Shown here piece after piece: positions 44,688-53,365 of a DNA stretch of 64,000 nucleotides. The translations under genes were made by a program, and so were the position numbers. Source of the stretch: Flavobacteriaceae bacterium (lineage in GTDB: Bacteria > Bacteroidota > Bacteroidia > Flavobacteriales > Flavobacteriaceae); the NCBI GenBank assembly GCA_023257625.1, contig JALRBW010000058.1, positions 1 through 64,000 on the forward strand, written 5' to 3'. Position 1 is the stretch's first letter. Every line of letters begins with the position of its first letter. A model generated the notes under the pieces. That model saw only the letters and a program-made list of their open reading frames with translations. It did not search any database and was not told the origin of the DNA.

Positions 44688-46583
44688 ATGCTTAACGCTC
44701 ATGATATTACGGTTAGCTTTGGAGGAGAAACGCTTTTTGATTCAATTTCATTTCGTTTAGCTAAAGGAGATCGTGTTGGGTTAATTGGAAAAAATGGGGC
44801 GGGAAAATCTACATTATTAAAACTTTTAGCCAAAGTAAATGCTCCCACCTCAGGTATTTTTGCTCTAGAAAAAAACACAAAAACAGGGTATCTCCCACAG
44901 GACTTAGATTTTGAAAATGGAAGAACAGTTTTGGAAGAAGCTTACTTGGCATTTGAAGAAATTAAAGCTGTTGAAAAAAGACAAGAAGAGATTCATAAAA
45001 TCATGGAAACGACCACTGATTTTGAAAGTGATTTCTATTTAGGCATTTTAGATGAACTTAATGATCTCAACATAAGATATGAGATGATTGGAGGATATCA
45101 ATACCAAGCCGAAACTGAAAAGGTGCTTTTAGGGTTAGGGTTTTCAATTAGAGACCTAAACGCACCTACCGACACTTTCTCAGGGGGATGGCGTATGCGA
45201 ATAGAGTTAGCAAAATTGCTACTTCAGCAGACGGATATTTTGCTTCTTGATGAGCCTACCAATCACTTAGATATTGAATCGATTATTTGGCTTGAGCAGT
45301 TTCTTAAAAAATATAAAGGGGCTTTAATGATGGTTTCTCATGATAAAATGTTTTTAGATCAAGTTACTAACCGAACTATTGAAATCGTTCAAAAACGAAT
45401 ATTTGACTTTAAAAAATCGTATTCAAAATACTTAGAGTTACGTTATGAACTTAGAGCTCAACAAGAAGCTGCCCAAAAAAATCAAGAAAAACAAATCCAA
45501 CAAACAGAAAAATTAATCGAACGATTTAGAGCTAAGGCCTCTAAGGCAAGTATGGCTCAATCTTTAATTAAAAAGCTTGATAAAATTGAGCGTATTGAGA
45601 TAGATCCAGAAGAAAATCGAAAGATTAAATTTGAATTTACGCTTTCACAACAACCAGGAAAAATAATACTTCAAACAGAAAATATTGAAAAGTCATTTGG
45701 TTCTAAAAAAGTGTTTGAAGGGGTTAATTTAGAGATTGTAAGAGGAGATAAAATTGCATTCGTAGGTCAAAATGGACAGGGAAAATCAACATTAGCAAAA
45801 ATTTTAGTGGGTGAATTAGATTATGCAGGTAAATTTAAACTAGGGCATAATGTACAGATTGGTTATTTTGCTCAAAATCAATCAACTTATTTAGTAGCCG
45901 ACAAAACAGTATTAGAGGAGGCAATGGATGCGGCAACTGCAGAAAATAGAACCAGAGTAAGAGATTTATTGGGGGCTTTTTTATTTCCTGGAGATTCTGT
46001 AGATAAAAAAGTAAATGTTTTATCTGGAGGAGAACGCAATCGATTAGCATTATGCAAATTATTACTTCAGCCTTTTAATGTACTGATTATGGATGAGCCT
46101 ACAAATCACTTAGACATTCAATCAAAAAATGTGCTTAAAGAAGCCCTATTACGCTTTCAAGGAACACTCATTTTAGTTTCTCATGATCGTGATTTTGTAC
46201 AAGGTTTATGTCAAAAAGTAGTTGCCTTTAGAGAAGGCGGAGTTCAACTTTTTTTAGGAGACATCAATGCCTATTTAGAAAATCAAAAATTAAATTCTCT
46301 TAAAGAATTAGAACTACAAAAAAAGAATGTTAAAACTGATAAAAAAGTATCAAATGGCGAATACGTTCAGCATAAAATCGTTCGCCAAGAAAACCAAAAA
46401 ATTGAAAAAATTGAGCGCCAAATTGCACAACTTGAAAAAGAAATTAAAGAAATTGATTTTGAATTGGAAATCAATTATGAGCAAACCATTTCACAGCTTG
46501 ATTTTTTTGATCATTACAATTCTAAAAAAAAGAAGTTGGATGAATTAATGCAAGAATGGGAAGCTCTACAGATGGAATCCTGA
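44688..46583 (+). CDS. ABC-F family ATPase
   Basis: Soluble protein with two ATP-binding cassettes, of the ribosome-associated ABC-F class. Cassette 1: Walker A GKNGAGKST (about 37), signature FSGGWRMR, Walker B LLLDEPTNHLD. Linker rich in Lys/Gln/Glu (about 235-310, the P-site tRNA interaction motif). Cassette 2: GQNGQGKST (about 358), LSGGERNR, LIMDEPTNHLD. A coiled-coil C-terminal domain (about 560-631) is present as in Uup-type proteins. No membrane part. The stop is 4 bp from the convergent trxB stop. Confidence 0.95.
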   Translation: MLNAHDITVSFGGETLFDSISFRLAKGDRVGLIGKNGAGKSTLLKLLAKVNAPTSGIFALEKNTKTGYLPQDLDFENGRTVLEEAYLAFEEIKAVEKRQEEIHKIMETTTDFESDFYLGILDELNDLNIRYEMIGGYQYQAETEKVLLGLGFSIRDLNAPTDTFSGGWRMRIELAKLLLQQTDILLLDEPTNHLDIESIIWLEQFLKKYKGALMMVSHDKMFLDQVTNRTIEIVQKRIFDFKKSYSKYLELRYELRAQQEAAQKNQEKQIQQTEKLIERFRAKASKASMAQSLIKKLDKIERIEIDPEENRKIKFEFTLSQQPGKIILQTENIEKSFGSKKVFEGVNLEIVRGDKIAFVGQNGQGKSTLAKILVGELDYAGKFKLGHNVQIGYFAQNQSTYLVADKTVLEEAMDAATAENRTRVRDLLGAFLFPGDSVDKKVNVLSGGERNRLALCKLLLQPFNVLIMDEPTNHLDIQSKNVLKEALLRFQGTLILVSHDRDFVQGLCQKVVAFREGGVQLFLGDINAYLENQKLNSLKELELQKKNVKTDKKVSNGEYVQHKIVRQENQKIEKIERQIAQLEKEIKEIDFELEINYEQTISQLDFFDHYNSKKKKLDELMQEWEALQMES

Positions 46584-46587
46584 CAAA

Positions 46588-47529
46588 TTATACTTCACCT
46601 ACTTCCTGTAAATATCGTTCAGCATCCAAGGCAGCCATACAGCCTGTTCCAGCTGCTGTTACTGCTTGCCTATATTCTTTATCTTGAACGTCACCAGCTG
46701 CAAAAACACCTGGACAATTAGTTTTTGTTGTTTTACCCTTAGTAATTAAATAGCCCGCATCATCCATATCCAATTGACCTTTAAAAATTGATGTATTCGG
46801 TTGATGTCCTATAGCTATAAAAAGACCCGAAATTTGAATTTCTTCAACCTCACTGGTAATATTATTTCGCATTCTAAGTCCCTCAACTACTTGATTTCCT
46901 AATACCTCATCAATTTCTGTATTATAACGCAATTCAATATTAGGTGTATTGACAACACGATGTTGCATTGCTTTGGAAGCACGCATTTGGTCCTTACGAA
47001 CCAACATGGTTACTTTTGAACATATTTTTGCAAGGTAGGTAGCTTCTTCAGCTGCAGTATCACCACCACCTACAATGGCAACCTCTTGACCTTTGTAAAA
47101 AAATCCATCACAAACAGCACATGCAGAAACCCCTCCACCTCGAAGACGTTGTTCACTAGGTATTCCTAAATATTTAGCTGTAGCGCCAGTGCTTATTATA
47201 ATAGTTTGTGCTAACAATTCAGTACCCTCGTGTGTGTAAGCTTTATGAATTTCTCCTTGTTTAGTGTTCAACTCAACTTTTGTAATAAAACCGATTTTTA
47301 CCTTGGTTCCGAATCGTTCTGCCTGTTGTTGTAATTGAACCATCATTGTAGGTCCGTCTACTCCCTCGGGATAGCCAGGAAAATTATCAACTTCGGTAGT
47401 AGTAGTTAGCTGTCCCCCAGGTTCCATTCCAGTATATAAAACTGGATTTAAATCCGCTCTTGCAGCATAAATAGCTGCAGTATAACCTGCCGGACCACTT
47501 CCGATAATTAATGTTTTCAACACCTCCAT
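46588..47529 (-). CDS. trxB: Thioredoxin reductase
   Basis: NADPH-dependent flavoenzyme that reduces thioredoxin. FAD motif IIGSGPAGYTAAIYAARA at the N-terminus, redox pair CAVC (in SACAVCDGF, about residue 136), NADP motif VGGGDTAAEEA and the late FAD segment FAAGDVQDKEYRQAVTAAG. The open frame goes 45 codons further upstream but the ATG used gives the standard 313-residue protein. A -7 box (TATTTTTG) lies 15 bases upstream, below the extended frame. Confidence 0.96.
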   Translation of the reverse strand: MEVLKTLIIGSGPAGYTAAIYAARADLNPVLYTGMEPGGQLTTTTEVDNFPGYPEGVDGPTMMVQLQQQAERFGTKVKIGFITKVELNTKQGEIHKAYTHEGTELLAQTIIISTGATAKYLGIPSEQRLRGGGVSACAVCDGFFYKGQEVAIVGGGDTAAEEATYLAKICSKVTMLVRKDQMRASKAMQHRVVNTPNIELRYNTEIDEVLGNQVVEGLRMRNNITSEVEEIQISGLFIAIGHQPNTSIFKGQLDMDDAGYLITKGKTTKTNCPGVFAAGDVQDKEYRQAVTAAGTGCMAALDAERYLQEVGEV

Positions 47530-47544
47530 TTTTATTATTTTTTT

Positions 47545-47552
47545 CAAAAATA
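47545..47552 (-). promoter_or_regulatory. Candidate trxB -7 box
   Basis: Minus-strand TATTTTTG matches TAnnTTTG exactly, 15 bases before the trxB ATG. No TTG at the standard distance. Supports the shorter trxB start. Confidence 0.35.
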
Positions 47553-47608
47553 AGCCATATAAATTAGTCGTATCTTCGTTTCCAAAGGGTTTTATTAATA
47601 ATTTTTTC

Positions 47609-48361
47609 ATGAAATTGTTCAGAACATTTTTTCTCTTCACATTTGTAGTATTAACTAGCTGCAATTCAAATGAAACGCCAACATCTAATGAGCTGATAAA
47701 AAGAGCTATTGAAGTTTCTGGGTGGGAAAATCCAAATTTTGAAATCGAATTTGATTTTAGAGACTATCATTATTATTTAAAACGTCAGCCAAATGGGTAT
47801 GTTTATCGTAGAATGATACAAAAAGAAGGGGAACTTCAAGTTGATGAAATGAGTAATTTATCTTCTCTTCAACGAATTCTTTCTGGCACACCTATTATAT
47901 TATCTGATAGTCTTCAACAGCTGTACACAAATTCCTTAAATTCCGTTTTATATTTCTTTCAGCTACCCTTACCCCTTTCAGATAACGCTGTAATTTCAGA
48001 AAATTTAGGTGAAGAATTAATAATGGGCGCACCTTATTGGAATATAAAAGTTACCTTTCGAGAAGAAGGTGGGGGGGGAGATTTTCAAGATGAATACCGG
48101 TATTGGATTCACAAAGAAAATTATACAATTGATTATTTAGCCTATAATTATCAAACTTCTGGCGGTGGTACTCGATTCCGAAAAGCAATTCATCCTGTGA
48201 GTATTGAAGGGGTTCGTTGTCAGGATTATATAAATTTTAAATCAGAAATAAAATTTCCCCCACTTGACTCACTACCTAGTTGGTTTGCTGCGGGTAAATT
48301 AATTGAAGTTTCACGGATTGAAAATCAAAACATTAATGTAAATAAAACCCTCTCCCATTAA
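47609..48361 (+). CDS. DUF6503-like lipoprotein
   Basis: Exported lipoprotein of 250 residues: signal sequence with lipobox VLTSC (Cys18). The body is beta-rich, with ELIKRAIEVSGWE near the start and a long repeat of strands such as DEYRYWIHKENYTIDYLAY, as in the DUF6503 family of Bacteroidota (resembling LolA/LolB-type folds; function unproven). It is divergent from trxB and its stop codon lies inside a bidirectional hairpin. A second, distantly similar lipoprotein is encoded on the minus strand at 52587-53324. Confidence 0.75.
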   Translation: MKLFRTFFLFTFVVLTSCNSNETPTSNELIKRAIEVSGWENPNFEIEFDFRDYHYYLKRQPNGYVYRRMIQKEGELQVDEMSNLSSLQRILSGTPIILSDSLQQLYTNSLNSVLYFFQLPLPLSDNAVISENLGEELIMGAPYWNIKVTFREEGGGGDFQDEYRYWIHKENYTIDYLAYNYQTSGGGTRFRKAIHPVSIEGVRCQDYINFKSEIKFPPLDSLPSWFAAGKLIEVSRIENQNINVNKTLSH

Positions 48362-48375
48362 ATGGGAAGGGGTTT
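48345..48375. terminator. Bidirectional hairpin between DUF6503 lipoprotein and SulP
   Basis: AAACCCTCTCCCAT and ATGGGAAGGGGTTT pair over 14 bases with a two-base internal mismatch and a three-base loop. It overlaps the stop codon of the plus-strand gene and lies just beyond the convergent SulP stop. The T-run is short on both sides. Confidence 0.6.
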
Positions 48376-48380
48376 GATAA

Positions 48381-50219
48381 TTAAGCAATAACCTCAGAAT
48401 TTTTTTCGACAATATATTTTCTGCATTCTTCAAAACTTTCAAAAATTTGATCTTCTGGAATGAGCTTACCAATAATTCCAATAGTTTTCATCAAGTATTT
48501 GGGTTGTGATTGAACTCCTACAATCAACGTTTTTATGTTTTGTTGATTTAAATCTAACAGCACATCTTCCAAGGCAAATAAACCTGACTGATCTACATAA
48601 GGGACCTTATCCATTCGGATAATGGCAACATGTGCAGAGGCAGGAATCTGTTTAGATATATTAACAAAGTCTGAAGTAAACCCAAAAAATAGTGGGCCAT
48701 TAATGTGTTTAATGAATACATTTTCTTTAAAAGAAGCGCTTAATTTGGTTTCATCTTTCCATGCCTTTTCTTCACTAACAGCAGCTACTCTTGAATCTTT
48801 TGTAGCCAAATCACCCATTTTCTTCATAAAGAAAAGCGATGCTAAAATTAATCCAACACCTACTGCATATACCAAATTCCAAAACACTGAAAGTAAAAGT
48901 ACCACAACCATAACCGCAACTTCTGTTTTAGGAATTTTTTTAAGAGCCTTGAGTCCTTTATAATCCATAACACCAATTCCTACAGTAACTAAAATACCAG
49001 CTAAAACAGCAGCAGGTATTTGTGAAGCTAATGGACTCAAGATTAACAATATAACCAAAAGTACTACGGCAGCAACCATTCCTGAGAGCTTTGTTTTTCC
49101 TCCAGATTGAATATTGACTACAGTTCGTATAGTAGCTCCCGCTCCAGGAATTCCTCCAAAGAGTGCAGCTACAGAATTGCCTATGCCCTGGCCTATAAGT
49201 TCTTTATTTGGAAGGTGTCTTGTTTTTGTCAAGTTATCAGCAACTACTGATGTAAGTAATGAATCAATTGCACCTAGAAGTGCTAAAGTGAGAGCCGTAA
49301 AAACATAGGGTAACAATCCTAAAAAGCTAAAATCAGAAAATAGCGACCATTGTAAAACAGGGAAACCTTCGGGAATTTGTTGAATTGAACGGTATTCTAT
49401 TCCAAAACCAATAGCCGCAATACTAACTACTAATAGAGCTACTAGTGTACTAGGTATAGCAGTTGTAATCCGTTTAAAACCATAAATAATTGCTATTGTA
49501 GAAAGTGCTAAAATCAATTCAATCCAATTGATACCTCCGGCTGCTCTGGGAAGTGTTTGAAGAGTTCCAACAACTCCAGAAGCACTGTTTTTTGCTAAAT
49601 TTAGTGCTTCTTCATATATACTTGCTTCATTAACTTCACCAGCTCTTCTAATTGTCTCCTCAAAATCTTCTAAAACTAAAAGTCCTTCCTTCGATTCTTC
49701 TATTAGAATTTTTTCTAACAAATGCTCTTCAGCGAGTGGTTTAAATTGTTCTACATATTCTGAGTCTTTCTTAACATCATACCCAATGACAGGCAGAATT
49801 TGGGTTATTAAGATAATAACCCCTATAGCGGTCATAAATCCTGAAACAACGGGATAAGGAATGTATTTTATATATTTTCCAATGCCTACTAATCCTAGTA
49901 AGATTTGAAGTAGACCGCTGAGTAAAAAGACAGCTAGTATGTAGGGCAAAGCCTTTTCTACAGAACCATTGTGAACACTTATAATCGCTGCAATTACTAC
50001 CATACTCACAGCTGTCATAGGAGCAGTTGGCCCTGATATTTGAGTAGGAGTTCCACCAAAAAGGGCTGCAAAAAAGCTTAAAAATATGGCGCCATAAAGA
50101 CCTGCACTCGGTCCCAATCCAGAACTCACTCCAAAAGCTAACGCTAAGGGTAAAGCAACAATTCCTGCGGTAAGTCCACCTAACAGGTCTCCCCGTAAGT
50201 TTGTAAATAAATTTTTCAA
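48381..50219 (-). CDS. SulP-family transporter with hydrophilic insertion
   Basis: Inner-membrane SLC26/SulP carrier, 612 residues, nearer to the BicA-like branch (GLTAGIVALPLALAFGVSSGLGP at the start) than the sulfur-locus paralogue. STAS domain at the C-terminus (about 490-605, VPYVDQSGLFALED). Between helices, residues about 148-212 form a charged, helical insertion not present in typical BicA-type proteins. The start is TTG; no in-frame ATG lies upstream. No carbonic anhydrase is near, so bicarbonate versus sulfate cannot be settled. Confidence 0.9.
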   Translation of the reverse strand: MKNLFTNLRGDLLGGLTAGIVALPLALAFGVSSGLGPSAGLYGAIFLSFFAALFGGTPTQISGPTAPMTAVSMVVIAAIISVHNGSVEKALPYILAVFLLSGLLQILLGLVGIGKYIKYIPYPVVSGFMTAIGVIILITQILPVIGYDVKKDSEYVEQFKPLAEEHLLEKILIEESKEGLLVLEDFEETIRRAGEVNEASIYEEALNLAKNSASGVVGTLQTLPRAAGGINWIELILALSTIAIIYGFKRITTAIPSTLVALLVVSIAAIGFGIEYRSIQQIPEGFPVLQWSLFSDFSFLGLLPYVFTALTLALLGAIDSLLTSVVADNLTKTRHLPNKELIGQGIGNSVAALFGGIPGAGATIRTVVNIQSGGKTKLSGMVAAVVLLVILLILSPLASQIPAAVLAGILVTVGIGVMDYKGLKALKKIPKTEVAVMVVVLLLSVFWNLVYAVGVGLILASLFFMKKMGDLATKDSRVAAVSEEKAWKDETKLSASFKENVFIKHINGPLFFGFTSDFVNISKQIPASAHVAIIRMDKVPYVDQSGLFALEDVLLDLNQQNIKTLIVGVQSQPKYLMKTIGIIGKLIPEDQIFESFEECRKYIVEKNSEVIA

Positions 50220-50273
50220 AGTAATGTGTTTTTTATGATGATTAAATTTTGAAGAATATGTCTATAAGACTGA

Positions 50274-50570
50274 CTAAACTTCAGGAGGAGGGCAAAAACA
50301 CTTTAGTTGAATTGAAGGATAGAATGTATCTGTACGATTTACAGAAGGTTTTTTATAATAAACAGAAAACTTAAAATTATCTTTTTTGTTTTCAATTGTG
50401 TTAGTATACCATTGTAATTCCTCTACTTCATTTTCAATTTCAACTTCTATCACTTTAAAACTTTCAATATGAAAAACATCATAAGCTTGAATAAAGGTTG
50501 GCATGAGTATATTCAAGGTTAAAATCAACAAAAAAGTTTTAGAAATTTGGCTCAAGGAATTAATTATCAT
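50274..50570 (-). CDS. Small secreted protein with CxC-PPP C-terminus
   Basis: Unrecognised 98-residue protein with a signal sequence (about 8-29), a polar middle with acidic and aromatic strands, and the end KCFCPPPEV. The terminal Cys-x-Cys plus triple proline recalls the PP ending of HYC_CC_PP proteins, but the HYC and CC marks are absent. It lies 54 bp upstream of the TTG-started SulP gene on the same strand. Likely real because of the signal peptide and clean start; function unknown. Confidence 0.6.
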   Translation of the reverse strand: MIINSLSQISKTFLLILTLNILMPTFIQAYDVFHIESFKVIEVEIENEVEELQWYTNTIENKKDNFKFSVYYKKPSVNRTDTFYPSIQLKCFCPPPEV

Positions 50571-50658
50571 TCAGGTAAAGGTAATAAGCTTTTAATACAA
50601 ATCAAAAGTGGACTTATAAAAAGAAGTATTACATTTACAATTCGCTAACTTTTTTTGT

Positions 50659-52590
50659 ATGATTGACAATGACAATCACCTTTTGTTAAATTACAAAGCT
50701 CCTGGAAGCTTTGAAGAAACTCGATATGAAAAACTTCACAATGTTGTTTTTAATTCTCCTTCAGAAGGATCAAATGCAATTGCTCAGGCGATTGCTGCTT
50801 TAATTCGAAAAAAACAAGAAAAAAACAAATCTTGTATTTTAGGACTTGCAACGGGGTCTAGTCCTTTAAGCGTTTATAGAGAGCTTGTTCGAATGCATAA
50901 AGAAGAAGGGTTAAGTTTTAAAAATGTAATCACTTTTAATCTTGATGAATACTATCCCATTGCAAATGAGGATATTCAAAGTTATCATTACTTTATGCAT
51001 ACACATCTTTTTAATCACATTGATATTCCCAAAGAAAATATCAATATTCCCAATGGAGAGGTATCTCAAGAAGAGGTAAGAGCTTCAAGTATTGCCTATG
51101 ATAAAAAGATTAAAGAACTAGGAGGAATTGATCTTCAAATTTTAGGAATTGGTAGAACTGGACATATAGGATTTAACGAACCAGGATCTCATTTAAATTC
51201 TCAAACACGAACAATCACTTTAGATCATCTTACACGGTTTGATGCATCAGCTTCTTTTCAAGGGCTTGAAAATGTGCCACGAAAAGCGATTACTATGGGA
51301 ATTCAAACCATATTAAGTGCTAAGCGAATACTTTTAATGGCTTGGGGAACTAATAAGGCAAAAATAATTCAAAAAGCAATAGAAGGAGAAATTTCTCCCA
51401 TAATACCTACAACTTACTTACAATATCATGAAAACACTACTATTGTATTGGATACAGAGGCTGCCTCTGAACTAACACGAATAAAAACACCTTGGATAGT
51501 AAGTAATTGTGAATGGAATGAACATCTTCGTGCAAAAGCAATTACTTGGTTATGTGAAACCACTGGTAAATCAATATTAAAACTCACTGATGAAGATTAT
51601 AATCAACACGGTATGTCAGACTTACTGACTCACTATGGTTCCGCTTATGATTTAAATATAGAAGTTTTTAATCGTCTACAACATACCATTACAGGGTGGC
51701 CTGGAGGAAAGCCTAATGCAGATGATACCTATCGTCCTGAAAGAGCCAAACCTGATCGCAAAAGGGTAATTATTTTTAGCCCACACCCAGATGATGATGT
51801 GATTTCAATGGGAGGAACTTTTGACCGTTTAGTAACTCAAGGTCATGAAGTGCATATTGCTTATCAAACCTCGGGAAATATAGCAGTATCAGATCATGAA
51901 GCACTAAAATTTATAGAGGTTACAAAGGATATTTTAAATGCAGAGAATAATTCAGAATTACTAGCTCTTAAAAAAACTTTTTTACATCAAAATCCACAAA
52001 AACCAGCTCCAAAAGAAATATGCAATTTAAAAGGAAGTATTCGACGAAGTGAATCTCTAGCGGCTACCCGTTATTTTGGAATTCCTGATAATCAAGTTCA
52101 TTTTATGAATCTTCCCTTTTATGAAACAGGGTTAATAGCAAAAAATCCAGTTGGACAGGAAGATATTGATAGAACAGTTGCATTGATAGAACAAATTAAG
52201 CCACATCAAATATTTGCAGCAGGTGATTTAGCTGATCCTCATGGAACACATCGTGTTTGTTTGGATGTAATTTTTACAGCACTTTCAATTTTAAAACCAA
52301 AAGCCTTTATGAAAGACTGTTGGGTATGGCTTTATCGAGGCGCATGGCACGAATGGGAAATTCATGAAATTGAAATGGCTGTTCCAATGAGTCCTGATCA
52401 AGTTTTACGAAAGCGAAAGGCTATTTTTTATCATCAATCACAAAAAGATGGTGTCATGTTTCAAGGAAATGATAACCGAGAGTTTTGGGTTCGTGCAGAA
52501 GAAAGAAATGCTGCTACAGCTAAAAAATACCACACTATGGGATTGGCTCAATATGCAGCAATGGAAGCCTTTAAGCGTTATTTTTTTTAA
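50659..52590 (+). CDS. NagB-like glucosamine-6-phosphate deaminase fused to PIG-L/LmbE deacetylase domain
   Basis: Two-domain cytoplasmic enzyme of 643 residues. Residues 25-280 form a NagB isomerase/deaminase: LGLATGSSPL (phosphate loop), FNLDEYYP (catalytic Asp), GRTGHIGFNEPGS (His and Glu of the active site). Residues 365-600 form an N-acetylglucosaminyl deacetylase-like PIG-L domain: SPHPDDDVISMGGT (metal Asp/His) and DPHGTHR. The same fusion exists in Bacteroides (BT_0258 type). It could deacetylate and deaminate amino-sugar derivatives. Its last four bases overlap the convergent DUF6503-like gene. Confidence 0.92.
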   Translation: MIDNDNHLLLNYKAPGSFEETRYEKLHNVVFNSPSEGSNAIAQAIAALIRKKQEKNKSCILGLATGSSPLSVYRELVRMHKEEGLSFKNVITFNLDEYYPIANEDIQSYHYFMHTHLFNHIDIPKENINIPNGEVSQEEVRASSIAYDKKIKELGGIDLQILGIGRTGHIGFNEPGSHLNSQTRTITLDHLTRFDASASFQGLENVPRKAITMGIQTILSAKRILLMAWGTNKAKIIQKAIEGEISPIIPTTYLQYHENTTIVLDTEAASELTRIKTPWIVSNCEWNEHLRAKAITWLCETTGKSILKLTDEDYNQHGMSDLLTHYGSAYDLNIEVFNRLQHTITGWPGGKPNADDTYRPERAKPDRKRVIIFSPHPDDDVISMGGTFDRLVTQGHEVHIAYQTSGNIAVSDHEALKFIEVTKDILNAENNSELLALKKTFLHQNPQKPAPKEICNLKGSIRRSESLAATRYFGIPDNQVHFMNLPFYETGLIAKNPVGQEDIDRTVALIEQIKPHQIFAAGDLADPHGTHRVCLDVIFTALSILKPKAFMKDCWVWLYRGAWHEWEIHEIEMAVPMSPDQVLRKRKAIFYHQSQKDGVMFQGNDNREFWVRAEERNAATAKKYHTMGLAQYAAMEAFKRYFF

Positions 52591-53324
52591 TGGTATTCTA
52601 CTTCTAAAATAGAATAACGATACGAAGCCCTTAGGAATTTTATTTTTCCTGTAACATCTAGCATGTAACTTTTCCGTGTTTCATTTAAATGCAAACCTGT
52701 TTGAGTTTCTGTGGTTTCGTTGATTATAAAACTTGTATTTCCATTATGAAGAACCTGCGTAGCAAGAAGTCTAAATGAATTTTGATCAAAAAAGTAATGC
52801 CAAATATCACTATTTTTTACTTGAGGATAAGTGACCCTTACACTCAAAGTAGGCAATTTTAATAGTGGTGGAGAAAGAGAATCTAATTCTATTTTTGCAT
52901 TTTGATTCAAAAGATTAAAAGGCTGCCAGAAAACATAAAGTGCTGCCGATAAACTAGAAATTGTAGATTGCAAGACAACAGAATCGTTAACAACACTTCC
53001 ATTTATAGAATAGGTAAAATGATCAGCGTTTAGAAAGGCTCTATGATAGTTATTCTTAATTTCCCATTCCATTAGGGTATAATCAGGTTGCCAGTGATGT
53101 TCTATAAACTGACGACTTTCAGTTTCTATTTCACCAGAAGGAGTATAAAATGTAGTTTCTTTCAAATAACGTATAGAGGAAACCTTTTCCCATAAGGCTC
53201 TCCCACCATGAGAGGTTACGCTTTTTTCAAGAATTTGTTCTGCATTTAATTCTTCAGAACATGAGCTAAAAGCCACGATTAGAAAGGATATAATACTAAA
53301 ACGAAATATATTATAGGGTATCAA
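52587..53324 (-). CDS. DUF6503-like lipoprotein, second copy
   Basis: Exported lipoprotein of 245 residues with lipobox VAFSSC (Cys22). After ILEKSVTSHGGRALWEKVSSI comes a beta-rich body with WHYFFDQNSFRLLATQVL, similar in layout to the lipoprotein at 47609 though sequence identity looks low. Tentatively DUF6503/outer-membrane-sorting-like. It is divergent from the amidohydrolase operon and its stop overlaps the NagB fusion by 4 bp. Confidence 0.7.
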   Translation of the reverse strand: MIPYNIFRFSIISFLIVAFSSCSEELNAEQILEKSVTSHGGRALWEKVSSIRYLKETTFYTPSGEIETESRQFIEHHWQPDYTLMEWEIKNNYHRAFLNADHFTYSINGSVVNDSVVLQSTISSLSAALYVFWQPFNLLNQNAKIELDSLSPPLLKLPTLSVRVTYPQVKNSDIWHYFFDQNSFRLLATQVLHNGNTSFIINETTETQTGLHLNETRKSYMLDVTGKIKFLRASYRYSILEVEYH

Positions 53325-53365
53325 TTAATTTGTATTTTAGGTAAAATTATAAAAGTATTACAGTT

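Noticed and set aside
48622-48963. Plus-strand open frame opposite the second SulP gene
   Set aside because: Fully inside an unmistakable transporter gene on the other strand; no independent support.
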